Shown: piece by piece, positions 36,490-45,188 of the stretch
How positions within the stretch are numbered: the stretch's first letter is position 1
Layout: each line of letters opens with the position of its first letter
Assembly: GCA_029007985.1 (NCBI GenBank)
Contig: JAQXIW010000022.1
Span: forward strand, 1-64,000
Length of the DNA: 64,000 bases
DNA from: Oscillospiraceae bacterium
GTDB taxonomy: Bacteria > Bacillota > Clostridia > Oscillospirales > Ruminococcaceae
Direction of reading: 5' to 3'
Made by a program: the position numbers and the translations under genes
Notes under the pieces: generated by a model
Told to the model about the DNA's origin: nothing
Database searches by the model: none
The model's input: only the letters and a program-made list of their open reading frames with translations

Positions 36490-36734
36490 TAAGTATAATG
36501 CGCTTGTATCAGGAATAGTAATCAGAGTAAAATTCTTACAGAGAATGGGTGTGACCCGCTGAAAGCACCCAAGAAACAATAATTTGACGAATGCACCTGA
36601 GAGCAGGCACGGCGAAATAACAGTAGCTGTGCACGGGTGTCACCGTTATATGACTCACAAGAGATAAATCGAAGTGGAACCGCGGTATATAGCCGCCTTC
36701 GTATGCGTTTGCATACGGGGGCGGATTTTTATTT
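36490..36734 (+). promoter_or_regulatory. Cysteine T-box riboswitch
   Basis: The leader carries the invariant T-box sequence TGGAACCGCGG (36675-36685), which can form an antiterminator by pairing with uncharged tRNA. A perfect 14-bp terminator hairpin including two G-U pairs (arms 36693-36706 and 36711-36724) and T run follows. Upstream lies the specifier-loop pattern GAA-TGC-ACC with TGC at 36592-36594, a cysteine codon, matching the downstream cysS. Uncharged tRNA-Cys would raise cysS expression. The roughly 330-bp stretch between pgsA and cysS is thus all leader. Confidence 0.88.
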
Positions 36735-36778
36735 CGGTCTTCGGTTGTCAATACTTGGAAAAAGAAAGGAAATTTGCT

Positions 36779-38170
36779 ATGGAACACATGCAGATATTTA
36801 ACACACTCACAAGAAAGAAAGAAGAATTTATACCTATTAAAGAGGGCGAGTACAAAATTTATGTTTGCGGCCCTACTGTTTACAACTACATTCATATAGG
36901 TAATGCCAGACCGGCCGTTGTTTTTGATACGCTTCGCCGCTATCTCGAATACAGGGGCAACAAGGTAAAATACGTATCAAACATAACAGATATTGACGAT
37001 AAAATCATAAAGAGAAGCAACGAAGAGGGGATACCTTTCGAGGCTGTCGCAAGAAAATACGAGGACGAATACTACAAGGATTTACAGGGCTTGAATGTCC
37101 GCTTTGCAGATGTCAGACCGAGAGTTTCGGACCACATCCCTGAAATCATCGACATTGTCGAAACACTTATTGAAAAAGGTCACGCATACAAGACAGAGAA
37201 CGGCGATGTATACTATCGTGTAAAATCTTTCCCTGAGTACGGTAAACTATCTCATCAGTCACTTGAAGACCTGGAAAGCGGCGCAAGAATTGCCGTTGAT
37301 GAAATAAAGGAAGACCCGGCTGACTTTGCGCTGTGGAAAGCCGCAAAGCCGGGCGAGCCTGAATGGGATTCACCGTTCTCCGAAGGCAGACCGGGCTGGC
37401 ACATCGAGTGCTCGGCAATGAGCAAAAAGCATCTCGGTGAGACGATTGACCTTCACGCCGGCGGCGAAGATTTGGTTTTCCCTCACCACGAAAACGAAAT
37501 CGCACAGAGCGAAGGAGCGTCAGGCAAGGAATTTGCACACTACTGGATGCACAATGCTTTTATCAATGTCGACAACCAGAAAATGTCAAAATCTCTCAAT
37601 AATTTTTTCACCGTCAGAGAAATTGCCGAGGTTTACGGCTATGAGCCTATTCGCTACTTCCTGCTCACAGCAAGATACAGAATGCCGCTCAACTACACGA
37701 CGGATATTATCGCACAGTGCAAAGCTTCTCTCACATCGCTTTACACCGCACGCGACCAAATGGATTTCCTTATCGCCAACTCCACAGGCACGGACGATTC
37801 GATAAAGAAGGTCGCCGACGATGCCAAGAAGGGCTTTATAGAGGTCATGGACGACGACCTCGGCACACCGGACGCTCTTTCAAAGCTGTTTGAAATCACA
37901 ACAGCCGTCAACAAGACGGGTGCTCGGCAGTCACCGGAGGCTCTCAAATACGCCACGGCTATATTCGACGAGCTCTGCGGTGTACTCGGATTGCTCTACA
38001 ACAGAAAGACAAGCGAAATACCGCAGAATGTTCTTGATTTGGTTGCCGAGAGAACAGAAGTCAGAAAAGCTAAAAACTGGGCTCGTGCAGACGAAATCAG
38101 AGACGAACTCGACAAGCTGGGATATATCGTAAAAGATACTCCACAGGGCCCGCAGATTCTTGTAAAATAA
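36779..38170 (+). CDS. cysS: Cysteinyl-tRNA synthetase
   Basis: Class Ia synthetase of 463 residues that charges tRNA-Cys. Zinc-ligand cysteine in YVCGPTVYNYIHIGNARP near 28-45 with the HIGH-like HIGN; the KMSKS loop reads QKMSKSLNNFF near 266-276; the HIECSAMSKKHLG motif supplies further zinc ligands. The start at 36779 has AAGGA and is 45 bp past the T-box terminator; the in-frame ATG at 36674 lies inside the T-box and is excluded. It is regulated by the upstream T-box. Confidence 0.96.
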   Translation: MEHMQIFNTLTRKKEEFIPIKEGEYKIYVCGPTVYNYIHIGNARPAVVFDTLRRYLEYRGNKVKYVSNITDIDDKIIKRSNEEGIPFEAVARKYEDEYYKDLQGLNVRFADVRPRVSDHIPEIIDIVETLIEKGHAYKTENGDVYYRVKSFPEYGKLSHQSLEDLESGARIAVDEIKEDPADFALWKAAKPGEPEWDSPFSEGRPGWHIECSAMSKKHLGETIDLHAGGEDLVFPHHENEIAQSEGASGKEFAHYWMHNAFINVDNQKMSKSLNNFFTVREIAEVYGYEPIRYFLLTARYRMPLNYTTDIIAQCKASLTSLYTARDQMDFLIANSTGTDDSIKKVADDAKKGFIEVMDDDLGTPDALSKLFEITTAVNKTGARQSPEALKYATAIFDELCGVLGLLYNRKTSEIPQNVLDLVAERTEVRKAKNWARADEIRDELDKLGYIVKDTPQGPQILVK

Positions 38171-38202
38171 TCAAAACTTGTAAAAAGTTTCCCCTTTTTG
38201 AA

Positions 38203-38231
38203 ATACGCATGGTCTCATGCGTATTTTTTTT
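38203..38231 (+). terminator. cysS terminator
   Basis: Perfect 9-bp stem ATACGCATG / CATGCGTAT followed by eight T residues. Confidence 0.85.
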
Positions 38232-38247
38232 GCAAAAAAATAAAATA

Positions 38248-38294
38248 AACAGTATATAACACTTGACAACTGTTATATACTGTTATATACTGTT
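38248..38294 (+). promoter_or_regulatory. Promoter with triple GntR operator
   Basis: The 14-bp word AACAGTATATAACA (38248-38261) is repeated inverted as TGTTATATACTGTT at 38271-38284 and again, overlapping by four bases, at 38281-38294. Inside this array lie TTGACA (38263-38268), 17 bp and TATACT (38286-38291), a near-consensus promoter. A repressor on the dyad would block RNA polymerase directly. The GntR gene begins 20 bp further on. Confidence 0.75.
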
Positions 38295-38313
38295 TACAAA
38301 AGAGGTGGTAATT

Positions 38314-38697
38314 CTGGATATAATATTAAACAACAACTCTATGGTGCCCATCTACGAACAGGTGGCAGAGCAGATAAAAAAGAATATCATCAGCGGTAAA
38401 CTGAAAGCCGACGATGTTTTGCCGTCGGTGCGCACGCTGTCAAACGATTTGAAAATCAGCGCGCTGACCGTCAAAAAAGCCTATGACTATTTGGAGGAAC
38501 AGGGCTTTGTTGTCACCGTTCACGGCAAGGGCACATATATCGCGCGGACAGACACGGCTCTTGCACGGGAGGCAAGGTTGCGCAGGTGCGAGACAGAGTT
38601 AAAAAAGCTTGTGGATTTTGCAAAGGATACGGGCATATCAAAAAAGGACTTAATTGATTTATTTGAATTAGAGATGGAGGAATGGACAGATGATTGA
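38314..38697 (+). CDS. GntR-family (YtrA subfamily) transcriptional regulator
   Basis: Short GntR-type regulator of 127 residues: an N-terminal winged helix (VPIYEQVAEQIKKNIISG, LPSVRTLSNDLKISALTVKKAYDYLEEQG) and a short C-terminal helix, as in the YtrA subfamily that controls ABC exporter genes. The best start is a CTG at 38314, eight bases after AGAGG; no ATG or GTG is placed as well, and the resulting protein begins MDIILNNNSMVPIYEQ. It overlaps the ABC ATPase gene by 8 bp. It likely represses its own operon through the upstream dyad. Confidence 0.85.
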   Translation: MDIILNNNSMVPIYEQVAEQIKKNIISGKLKADDVLPSVRTLSNDLKISALTVKKAYDYLEEQGFVVTVHGKGTYIARTDTALAREARLRRCETELKKLVDFAKDTGISKKDLIDLFELEMEEWTDD

Positions 38698-39535
38698 ACT
38701 CAATTCATTCAAAAAGATTTATTCGGATTTTGAGACCGATATAACGCTTTCGGTAAAAAAGGGCGGAGTTACGGGTATCGTCGGCAGAAACGGCGCCGGC
38801 AAATCCACAACCATAAAAGCAATTCTGGGGCTTATCGAAACAGACGGCGGCGATGTAAAAATATTCGGTAAAAACCCTAAAAAGTTGACGGCAAAAGACA
38901 AAATGAAAATAGGCGTTACAATGCCGGATTCCTTTTTCACCACCGAGCTGAACATTAAAGACATTGTCGACATTATGGCGGCGGGATATGAGGATTTTGA
39001 CAAAGCAAAGTTTTTGGAAAAATGCAAAAAGAACAACCTTCCTATTGACAAGAAGGTGGCGCAGTTTTCAACCGGTATGACGGCAAAATTGAAAATGCTG
39101 ATGGCTCTTTCACACAACGCGGATTTACTTATTCTTGACGAGCCTACATCCGGTCTTGATGTAGTCGCAAGAGGCGAAATGTTGGATGAAATCAGAGATT
39201 ATCTCGGTCAAAAACCGGACAGAACCGTTCTGATCTCCTCACATATTTCGTCGGATTTAGAGGACTTTTGCGACGATATCTATATGATTCACAACGGCAA
39301 GATCATCATTCACGAGGACACCGACAAGCTGAAAGGCGAATACGGAGTTCTGAAACTGAGCGACGAAATGTACGACAAAATCGACAAACAGTATATTCTG
39401 AAAAAGAAAAAAGAAAACTTCGGCTGGTCGTGTTTCACCAACGAGAGAAAATACTATGCTGAAAACTACCCGGACATAATAATTGAAAAGGGCAGCATAG
39501 ACGATATGATTATTCTTATGTCGGAGGCAAAGTAA
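38690..39535 (+). CDS. ABC transporter ATP-binding protein (exporter type)
   Basis: Nucleotide-binding subunit of 281 residues: Walker A GRNGAGKST near 32-40, a Q-loop region with MPDSFFTTELNIKDI, signature QFSTGMTAKLKMLMAL near 124-139 (the LSGGQ motif is FSTGM), Walker B LLILDEPTSGLD near 145-156 and a switch His in SSHISSDLEDFCD. Such NBDs of the YtrB/EcsA type energise small ABC-2 permeases. The permease gene follows after one base. The cargo is unknown; YtrA-type operons often answer to cell-wall stress. Confidence 0.9.
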   Translation: MIELNSFKKIYSDFETDITLSVKKGGVTGIVGRNGAGKSTTIKAILGLIETDGGDVKIFGKNPKKLTAKDKMKIGVTMPDSFFTTELNIKDIVDIMAAGYEDFDKAKFLEKCKKNNLPIDKKVAQFSTGMTAKLKMLMALSHNADLLILDEPTSGLDVVARGEMLDEIRDYLGQKPDRTVLISSHISSDLEDFCDDIYMIHNGKIIIHEDTDKLKGEYGVLKLSDEMYDKIDKQYILKKKKENFGWSCFTNERKYYAENYPDIIIEKGSIDDMIILMSEAK

Positions 39536-39536
39536 A

Positions 39537-40178
39537 ATGAAGGGCTTGATTGTAAAGGATATAAAAATAATATCAAAAAGAGCGAAGTTTATTCTGTTAT
39601 TCACTCTTATCGGCGTATATATGGCTTATACCGCCTCTGCTGAATTCGGCGTTGGATATATAAGTATGCTGGGTGTTATGATGTCATTGGGCACAATCAC
39701 CTATGACGAATACAATAACGGCTATCCGTTTTTGATGACATTCCCATGTACGATAGAGGAATATGTCAGAGAGAAGTATATACTCTGTATTGCATCAAAT
39801 GCTGTTTTTGTTCTTATCGGAACGGTGGCAATATCGGCGGTAAAAACGGTTACGGGCAACGGCTCGGAACTCGGCGAAATTCCGCTTGCGGCATTGGTAG
39901 TATTTATAGCAGTCTGCTTTGTGGCGTTTATTTCAATACCGGTAGAAATTAAATTCGGCGGCGAAAAGAGTAAAACCGCACTCTTGGTACTCTACGGAAT
40001 AGTTGTGATTGCCGTGGCAGCGGTAGGATATGTAATACCGAAAAGCTTAGACATTGCGGCTTTGATAGACAGTATACCGATATCGGCGGGAATAATAGCC
40101 GGTATTGTACTCGGCACAGCCGTGACGGCTATATCATACATTATCTCGGTAAAAGAGATGTATAAAAAATTCGTATAA
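39537..40178 (+). CDS. ABC-2 type transporter permease
   Basis: Membrane protein of 213 residues with six hydrophobic helices (about 17-33, 40-55, 80-100, 110-130, 145-165, 180-200), and the DEYNNGYPFLMTFPCTIEEYVREKY loop that many ABC2_membrane_5 permeases have between helices 2 and 3. It is the partner of the ATPase just upstream and is the last gene of the GntR-controlled operon. A terminator follows at once. Confidence 0.83.
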   Translation: MKGLIVKDIKIISKRAKFILLFTLIGVYMAYTASAEFGVGYISMLGVMMSLGTITYDEYNNGYPFLMTFPCTIEEYVREKYILCIASNAVFVLIGTVAISAVKTVTGNGSELGEIPLAALVVFIAVCFVAFISIPVEIKFGGEKSKTALLVLYGIVVIAVAAVGYVIPKSLDIAALIDSIPISAGIIAGIVLGTAVTAISYIISVKEMYKKFV

Positions 40179-40182
40179 AAAT

Positions 40183-40210
40183 AAGCGGGTGCACAACCCG
40201 CTTTATTTAT
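40183..40210. terminator. Bidirectional terminator
   Basis: Perfect 8-bp stem AAGCGGGT / ACCCGCTT with GCACA loop, between the ABC permease gene and the convergent HAD gene. A T-rich tail follows on the plus strand. Confidence 0.75.
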
Positions 40211-40860
40211 TGTTTTAATATGAACTCTTTAACTTCAAACAGGGAACAGAGCACCAGACCGGCTAATGACTTCATCTCGTCGGTGACGGGCATTAAATCC
40301 GGCACCATTATCGAAAATATACCCGCCCGGCTTGCCGCGCGGATACCGTTGTGAGAGTCTTCGATAATTATTGCCTCGCTAACGCTTACGCCCAATCCTT
40401 CTGCGGCTTTTAGAAAAATATCCGGGTTCGGTTTGGACTTTTTCACCTTATCGCCGCCTATGATAAAGTCAAAATAATCTATTAAACCGGTTTGCGACAG
40501 CTCGGATTTTACCGTGTCCGTCGCTGTGGAGGATGCGAGAGCCGTCTTGTACCCCTTGGCTTTGAGCCGCAAAAGCAACTCTTTGACGCCCGGTTTCAAA
40601 GGTATACCATCGGTGCGCAGAATTTCAAAAAATCTCTCACGGGTAACATTCAAAAATTCGGCGACTTTTTCTGCGTCTTTGTACTCGTTTATCATTATCC
40701 GTCTCGTGTCGGCGGAATTTGTGCCGATGATTTTCGGATAGACTTCTTTTATGTTGTAAAACCCGAAACTGTCCCCGTACTCAAACCACCGCCTTTGAGA
40801 GACGGCCTCGGTGTCAAAGATAACGCCGTCCATATCAAAAATTACAGCTTTTATATCCAT
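40207..40860 (-). CDS. HAD-family hydrolase, beta-phosphoglucomutase-like
   Basis: Cytoplasmic phosphatase or mutase of 217 residues. Motif I is FDMDGVIFDTE near 8-18 with the nucleophile Asp; motif II is ALASSTATD near 107-115; motif III is the Lys in KVKKSKPNP; motif IV is IEDSHNGIRAA near 162-172. The cap is the alpha-helical type. The PGMB-like sequence is shared by sugar-phosphate phosphatases, so the substrate is open. A single gene with its own terminator downstream. Confidence 0.88.
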   Translation of the reverse strand: MDIKAVIFDMDGVIFDTEAVSQRRWFEYGDSFGFYNIKEVYPKIIGTNSADTRRIMINEYKDAEKVAEFLNVTRERFFEILRTDGIPLKPGVKELLLRLKAKGYKTALASSTATDTVKSELSQTGLIDYFDFIIGGDKVKKSKPNPDIFLKAAEGLGVSVSEAIIIEDSHNGIRAASRAGIFSIMVPDLMPVTDEMKSLAGLVLCSLFEVKEFILKQ

Positions 40861-40876
40861 AGCAACTCCTAAAACA

Positions 40877-40901
40877 AAAGACCGTAAAAAATACGGTCTT
40901 T
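40877..40901 (-). terminator. typA terminator
   Basis: Perfect 10-bp stem AAAGACCGTA / TACGGTCTTT between typA and the HAD gene. Confidence 0.75.
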
Positions 40902-40908
40902 ATTTACA

Positions 40909-42738
40909 TTAACCTTTTTTGGCTTTTGATACGAGTCTTGCTCTCTCTGAATGGTCAAGAATAGCCTTTCTGATTCTGAGGCTCTTCGGAGTGACCTCCA
41001 AAAGCTCGTCAGGGGCAAGAAATTCAAGTGATTCTTCCAACGACATCTGCTTCGGCGGAATTAATCTGAGAGCGTCGTCCGAGCCGGAGGCACGGGTGTT
41101 TGTCAGGTGTTTTGCTTTGCAGATATTTACTACAATGTCGTCGCCCTTTGGGTTAGAGCCGACAACCATACCGGCGTATACAGGTGTTGCCGGGCCGATA
41201 AAGAGCACGCCTCTTTCCTGGGCGTTGTACAAACCGTAGGTGAGAGAGGTACCTGTTTCAAAGCATACAAGCGAGCCGGAGGCGCGCACAGGCAAATCGC
41301 CCTTGTACGGCTTGTAGCCTTCAAAAATCGTGTTAATTACGCCCTCGCCCTTTGTGTCCGTCAAAAATTCGCTTCTGTAGCCGAAAAGACCTCTTGACGG
41401 CATCGAATACTCGATTCTGATACGGCTGTCGCCCTGCGGAGTCATTGCAATCAAATCGCCTTTTCTGCCGGAGAGTTTTTCGATAACTGCGCCCTGCGAT
41501 TCGACAGGCACATCGATTACAACATGGTCAAACGGCTCTAAAGTCTGACCGTTTTCCTGTTTGAGAAGGACTCTCGGCGGTGAAACCTGGAATTCATAGC
41601 CCTCTCTTCTCATAGTCTCAATGAGAATCGAAAGGTGCATTTCACCTCTGCCCATTACTTTGAAGCTCTCGCTTGTAGCAGAGTCCTCAACTTTGAGAGC
41701 CACATCTCTGAGAAGCTCTCTGTGCAGTCTGTCGCGAATCTGACGGCTCGTAACGAATTTGCCCTCTCTGCCTGCGAAAGGAGAGTCGTTGACGGCAAAT
41801 GTCATTTCAACTGTCGGGTCGTCGATTTTTACAAAGTGAAGCGGCTGCACATTCTGTGTGCTGCAAAGCGTGTTGCCGATTGTGACATCGCCGATACCGG
41901 ATACAACCACGATTTCACCGGCGCTTGCCTCCTGCACAGGCACTTTGTTTGTGCCCTCAAAAGTATAAATTGCGGTGACTTTGCCTTTTCTGTTTACCGA
42001 CGAATCGTGCCAGTCGCATACAGTGACTTCCTGACCGACCTTGAGAGTGCCTTTTTCGATTCTGCCGATGGCTGTTCTGCCGACAAAGTTGTCATAGTCG
42101 ATGTTTGATACCAGCATTGCCAGCGGCTCGTCCGGCTCTACATCCGGGCCCGGAATGTACTCGAGGATAGTGTCGAAAATCGGCTTGAAGTCCGTGCCTC
42201 TGATCTCGGGCGAATAATTTGCAATGCCCTCTCTGCCGGAGCAGAAGAGCATAGGGCTGTCGAGCTGCTCGTCGGAAGCGCCCAAATCCATAAGGAGAAG
42301 TAAAATTTCATCTATGATTTCTTTTATTCTTGCGTCCGGACGGTCGATTTTGTTTACAATAATTACGATTGAAAGATTCTGTGCAAGAGCTTTTTCAAGA
42401 ACGAATCTTGTTTGAGGCATAGGGCCTTCTGCGGCGTCAACCAGCAAAAGAACACCGTCTACCATTTTAAGTACACGCTCTACTTCGCCGCCGAAGTCCG
42501 CGTGACCCGGTGTGTCAACAATGTTGACTTTAACACCGTTGTAACGGAAAGAAGCGTTTTTTGCAAGAATTGTAATGCCTCTTTCTCTCTCTATATCGCC
42601 TGAGTCCATGACTCTTTCGTTTACAACCTGGTTTTCTCTGAACGTACCGCTTTGCTTGAGCATTCCGTCGACAAGAGTGGTCTTGCCGTGGTCAACGTGG
42701 GCAATGATAGCGATATTTCTCATATCTTCTCTAATCAT
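40909..42738 (-). CDS. typA: Ribosome-associated GTPase TypA/BipA
   Basis: Translational GTPase of the EF-G family, 609 residues, acting in 50S assembly and stress adaptation. G1 is AHVDHGKTT near 13-21, G2 GITILAKNA, G3 DTPGHADFGG near 75-84, G4 NKIDRPDAR near 129-137. Then come domain II, the EF-G-like III and V (with EPFDHVVIDVP), and the BipA-specific C-terminal domain. The start at 42738 has GGAGG four bases upstream. It has its own promoter and terminator. Confidence 0.96.
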   Translation of the reverse strand: MIREDMRNIAIIAHVDHGKTTLVDGMLKQSGTFRENQVVNERVMDSGDIERERGITILAKNASFRYNGVKVNIVDTPGHADFGGEVERVLKMVDGVLLLVDAAEGPMPQTRFVLEKALAQNLSIVIIVNKIDRPDARIKEIIDEILLLLMDLGASDEQLDSPMLFCSGREGIANYSPEIRGTDFKPIFDTILEYIPGPDVEPDEPLAMLVSNIDYDNFVGRTAIGRIEKGTLKVGQEVTVCDWHDSSVNRKGKVTAIYTFEGTNKVPVQEASAGEIVVVSGIGDVTIGNTLCSTQNVQPLHFVKIDDPTVEMTFAVNDSPFAGREGKFVTSRQIRDRLHRELLRDVALKVEDSATSESFKVMGRGEMHLSILIETMRREGYEFQVSPPRVLLKQENGQTLEPFDHVVIDVPVESQGAVIEKLSGRKGDLIAMTPQGDSRIRIEYSMPSRGLFGYRSEFLTDTKGEGVINTIFEGYKPYKGDLPVRASGSLVCFETGTSLTYGLYNAQERGVLFIGPATPVYAGMVVGSNPKGDDIVVNICKAKHLTNTRASGSDDALRLIPPKQMSLEESLEFLAPDELLEVTPKSLRIRKAILDHSERARLVSKAKKG

Positions 42739-42787
42739 TTTTCCTCCGGATAATAAATAACCTGATAATACTAAAAAATTACACTAT

Positions 42788-42816
42788 ATTTTACTACTAA
42801 ATGACGATATAATCAA
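42788..42816 (-). promoter_or_regulatory. typA promoter
   Basis: On the minus strand: TTGATT (42811-42816), 17 bp, TAAAAT (42788-42793). Confidence 0.6.
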
Positions 42817-42855
42817 GATTTTTTTGTAATATCCGTAGATTTTTGAAAAATGCTA

Positions 42856-42928
42856 TTGACACAGAAATCATATTCTGTATTTTGTAAACTGACAGAGAAG
42901 CCGTTTTTTGTTGAAAAACCGGCTCTTA
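42856..42928 (+). other. Extra promoter and hairpin before ruvC, possible leader or sRNA
   Basis: TTGACA (42856-42861) is followed by 16 bp and TATTTT, with the dyad ACAGAA-N6-TTCTGT in the spacer. About 20 bases later is a hairpin (about 42898-42927) pairing AGCCG-TTTTT with AAAAA-C-CGGCT, and no T run. The ruvC promoter lies further down. No reading frame is supported here. Confidence 0.35.
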
Positions 42929-42948
42929 AAATGAAACATACGCACATA

Positions 42949-42977
42949 TTGAATATACAAAATTATTATGATATAAT
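42949..42977 (+). promoter_or_regulatory. ruvCAB promoter
   Basis: TTGAAT (42949-42954), 17 bp, TATAAT (42972-42977), about 40 bases ahead of the ruvC start. Confidence 0.65.
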
Positions 42978-43016
42978 TTATTAGTTAAAAAGTATGTTTT
43001 GATAGGCGGTGTGAAA

Positions 43017-43520
43017 ATGAGAGTAATCGGTATCGACCCGGGCTATGCCATTGTCGGTTACGGCGTTCTGGAATACGAAAAAGGCAAATTTTACCCTGTT
43101 GAATACGGCGCGGTTACCACGGACGCACACACCGACTTTCAGATGAGAATTAAAGAAATTTTTTTAGAGGTCGACCGGATAATAAAGAGAACGAGACCTG
43201 AGGCGCTCGCCATCGAAAAGCTTTTTTACACGACAAATCAAAAGACTGTCATGCAGGTTGCACAGGCGAGAGGAGTTATTCTTTTAGCGGCGTCGCTGAA
43301 CGATTTGCCGGTGTACGAGTACACGCCGCTGCAGGTCAAACAGTCGGTCACCGGTTACGGCAAAGCAGTAAAAAAACAGGTTCAGGAGATGACAAAAAAC
43401 ATACTTCGACTCGACAGTATTCCAAAGCCGGACGATACAGCCGACGCTCTCGCTATGGCAATTTGTCACGGATATTCATATAAATCTAAATTGTTTACAC
43501 AGATAGGAACTACGAAATGA
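43017..43520 (+). CDS. ruvC: Holliday junction resolvase RuvC
   Basis: Dimeric endonuclease that cuts Holliday junctions. The 167-residue protein begins MRVIGIDPGYAIVGYGV with the first catalytic Asp, has Glu in LAIEKLFYTTNQKT near 66-79, and ends with the Asp pair in KPDDTADALAMAICH near 139-153. The ATG at 43017 (GGCGGTG upstream) is preferred over the ATG at 42999, which adds six residues. It overlaps ruvA by 4 bp (ATGA). Confidence 0.96.
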   Translation: MRVIGIDPGYAIVGYGVLEYEKGKFYPVEYGAVTTDAHTDFQMRIKEIFLEVDRIIKRTRPEALAIEKLFYTTNQKTVMQVAQARGVILLAASLNDLPVYEYTPLQVKQSVTGYGKAVKKQVQEMTKNILRLDSIPKPDDTADALAMAICHGYSYKSKLFTQIGTTK

Positions 43521-44122
43521 TATACAGCTTAACAGGAACGGTGGCGGAAAAATCACCGGATACGGTGGTATTGGATGTTTACGGCATAGCTTTTGCGGTA
43601 TCCGTGCCGATGAACGTATGCGGCGCATTGCCGGAAATCGGCAAAACCGCAAAACTATACACATATCTGTCCGTCAAAGAGGACGCCATGGATTTGTACG
43701 GTTTTGCAACATACGAGGAGCAAAAGTGCTTCAAAACTCTTATTTCGGTATCAGGCGTAGGGCCGAAAGCCGGGCTGTCAATTTTGTCCGTGCTGTCACC
43801 GGCTCAAATAGCCGTGGCGGTGGCGTCCGGCGATTACAAATCTCTCACGGCGGCACAGGGCGTCGGCCCAAAGGTTGCCCAGAGGATAGTGCTTGAACTT
43901 AAAGGCAAATTGGACAGCGCATCATTTGCACGGTCTGACACGCGGCGGTTGGCCTCGGCTGCGTCGTCGGGCGGCAATGTGGGTACGGCAATCCGGGGTC
44001 TTGTAGCTTTGGGTTACACACAGAGCCGGGCGGCTTTGGCTGTGTCAAAACTCGACAAGGATTTGTCCGTACAGGATATGATTAAACAGGCTCTCAGATT
44101 GATAGCGGGAGGTAAAGTCTAA
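43517..44122 (+). CDS. ruvA: Holliday junction helicase subunit RuvA
   Basis: Junction-binding tetramer, 201 residues. Domain I is an OB fold ([25 protein letters not shown]), domain II has two helix-hairpin-helix motifs ([13 protein letters not shown] and [18 protein letters not shown]), and domain III is the C-terminal RuvB-binding bundle after a serine/glycine linker. It overlaps ruvC and shares TAATG with ruvB. Confidence 0.96.
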   Translation: MIYSLTGTVAEKSPDTVVLDVYGIAFAVSVPMNVCGALPEIGKTAKLYTYLSVKEDAMDLYGFATYEEQKCFKTLISVSGVGPKAGLSILSVLSPAQIAVAVASGDYKSLTAAQGVGPKVAQRIVLELKGKLDSASFARSDTRRLASAASSGGNVGTAIRGLVALGYTQSRAALAVSKLDKDLSVQDMIKQALRLIAGGKV

Positions 44123-45186
44123 TGAACAACATCGGTTTTCAAGACCCGGACAGATTGGTTTCTCCGAAAGCGGTAGATGAAGAGGAAGAACAGGATTTAT
44201 CTCTTCGCCCTAAATATCTGAAAGATTACATCGGTCAAGAAAAATTAAAAGAAAATCTCTCAATATATCTGAAAGCGGCTAAAATGAGGGGAGAGCCGAT
44301 GGACCATCTGCTATTCTACGGCCCTCCGGGCTTGGGCAAAACCACTCTCGCCGGTGTTATTGCCAACGAGATGGGCGTTAATATGCGCACCACTTCCGGC
44401 CCTGCCATTGAAAAGCCGGGCGATTTGGCGGCGCTTCTGACAAATTTACAGGAAGACGATGTTCTTTTTATAGACGAAATTCACCGTCTGCCGCGACAGA
44501 CCGAGGAGGTTTTGTATTCCGCTATGGAGGACTATGTTCTCGACATAGTAATCGGAAAAGGCCCGTCGGCTCAGACGATAAGAATGGAATTGCCGAAATT
44601 CACTCTCATAGGCGCGACAACAAGAGCCGGCGCTCTGTCAGCCCCACTGAGAGACAGATTCGGCGTTGTACTGAAGCTCGAGCCGTATTCCCACGAGGAG
44701 CTGGCTAAAATCATAAGCCGCTCCGCCGGCATTCTCGGAGTTCACTGTACCGAGGACGGCGCACTTGCGCTGGCTAAATGTTCAAGGGGCACGCCTCGTG
44801 TGGCAAACAGACTTCTCAAAAGGGCGAGAGATTTTGCCCAGGTCAGAGGCAACGGCATAATAGACGAAGAAATAGCGAACGACGCTTTGCACAGAATGGA
44901 TATAGACTACCTTGGTCTTGATTCCCTGGACAGAAACTTTATGAGAACCATTATAAACCTTTACGGCGGCGGCCCGGTGGGCATAGAGACCCTTGCCGCA
45001 ACGATAGGCGAGGAAAGCGTTACGCTTGAGGATGTGTGCGAGCCGTATCTTATGCAGCTCGGTTTTGTATCGAGAACGCCTAAGGGCAGAATCGTTACGG
45101 ATTTGGCATACAGACATTTATCAATAAAAAATCCAAAACTCGACGACAGCATTTATCAGCAGAGTTTTGATGAATATAAGGAGTAA
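44122..45186 (+). CDS. ruvB: Holliday junction helicase motor RuvB
   Basis: AAA+ motor for branch migration, 354 residues. Walker A is GPPGLGKTT near 68-76, Walker B FIDEIHRL near 116-123, sensor 1 GATTRAG near 164-170 and the arginine finger region PLRDRFG near 174-180. The N-terminal extension with [18 protein letters not shown] is standard. It completes a ruvCAB operon; glmM follows 2 bp later. Confidence 0.97.
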   Translation: MNNIGFQDPDRLVSPKAVDEEEEQDLSLRPKYLKDYIGQEKLKENLSIYLKAAKMRGEPMDHLLFYGPPGLGKTTLAGVIANEMGVNMRTTSGPAIEKPGDLAALLTNLQEDDVLFIDEIHRLPRQTEEVLYSAMEDYVLDIVIGKGPSAQTIRMELPKFTLIGATTRAGALSAPLRDRFGVVLKLEPYSHEELAKIISRSAGILGVHCTEDGALALAKCSRGTPRVANRLLKRARDFAQVRGNGIIDEEIANDALHRMDIDYLGLDSLDRNFMRTIINLYGGGPVGIETLAATIGEESVTLEDVCEPYLMQLGFVSRTPKGRIVTDLAYRHLSIKNPKLDDSIYQQSFDEYKE

Positions 45187-45188
45187 TT

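Noticed and set aside
36674-36779. An N-terminal extension of cysS starting inside the T-box
   Set aside because: The ATG lies within TGGAACCGCGG and the terminator; the family start at 36779 has a ribosome site.
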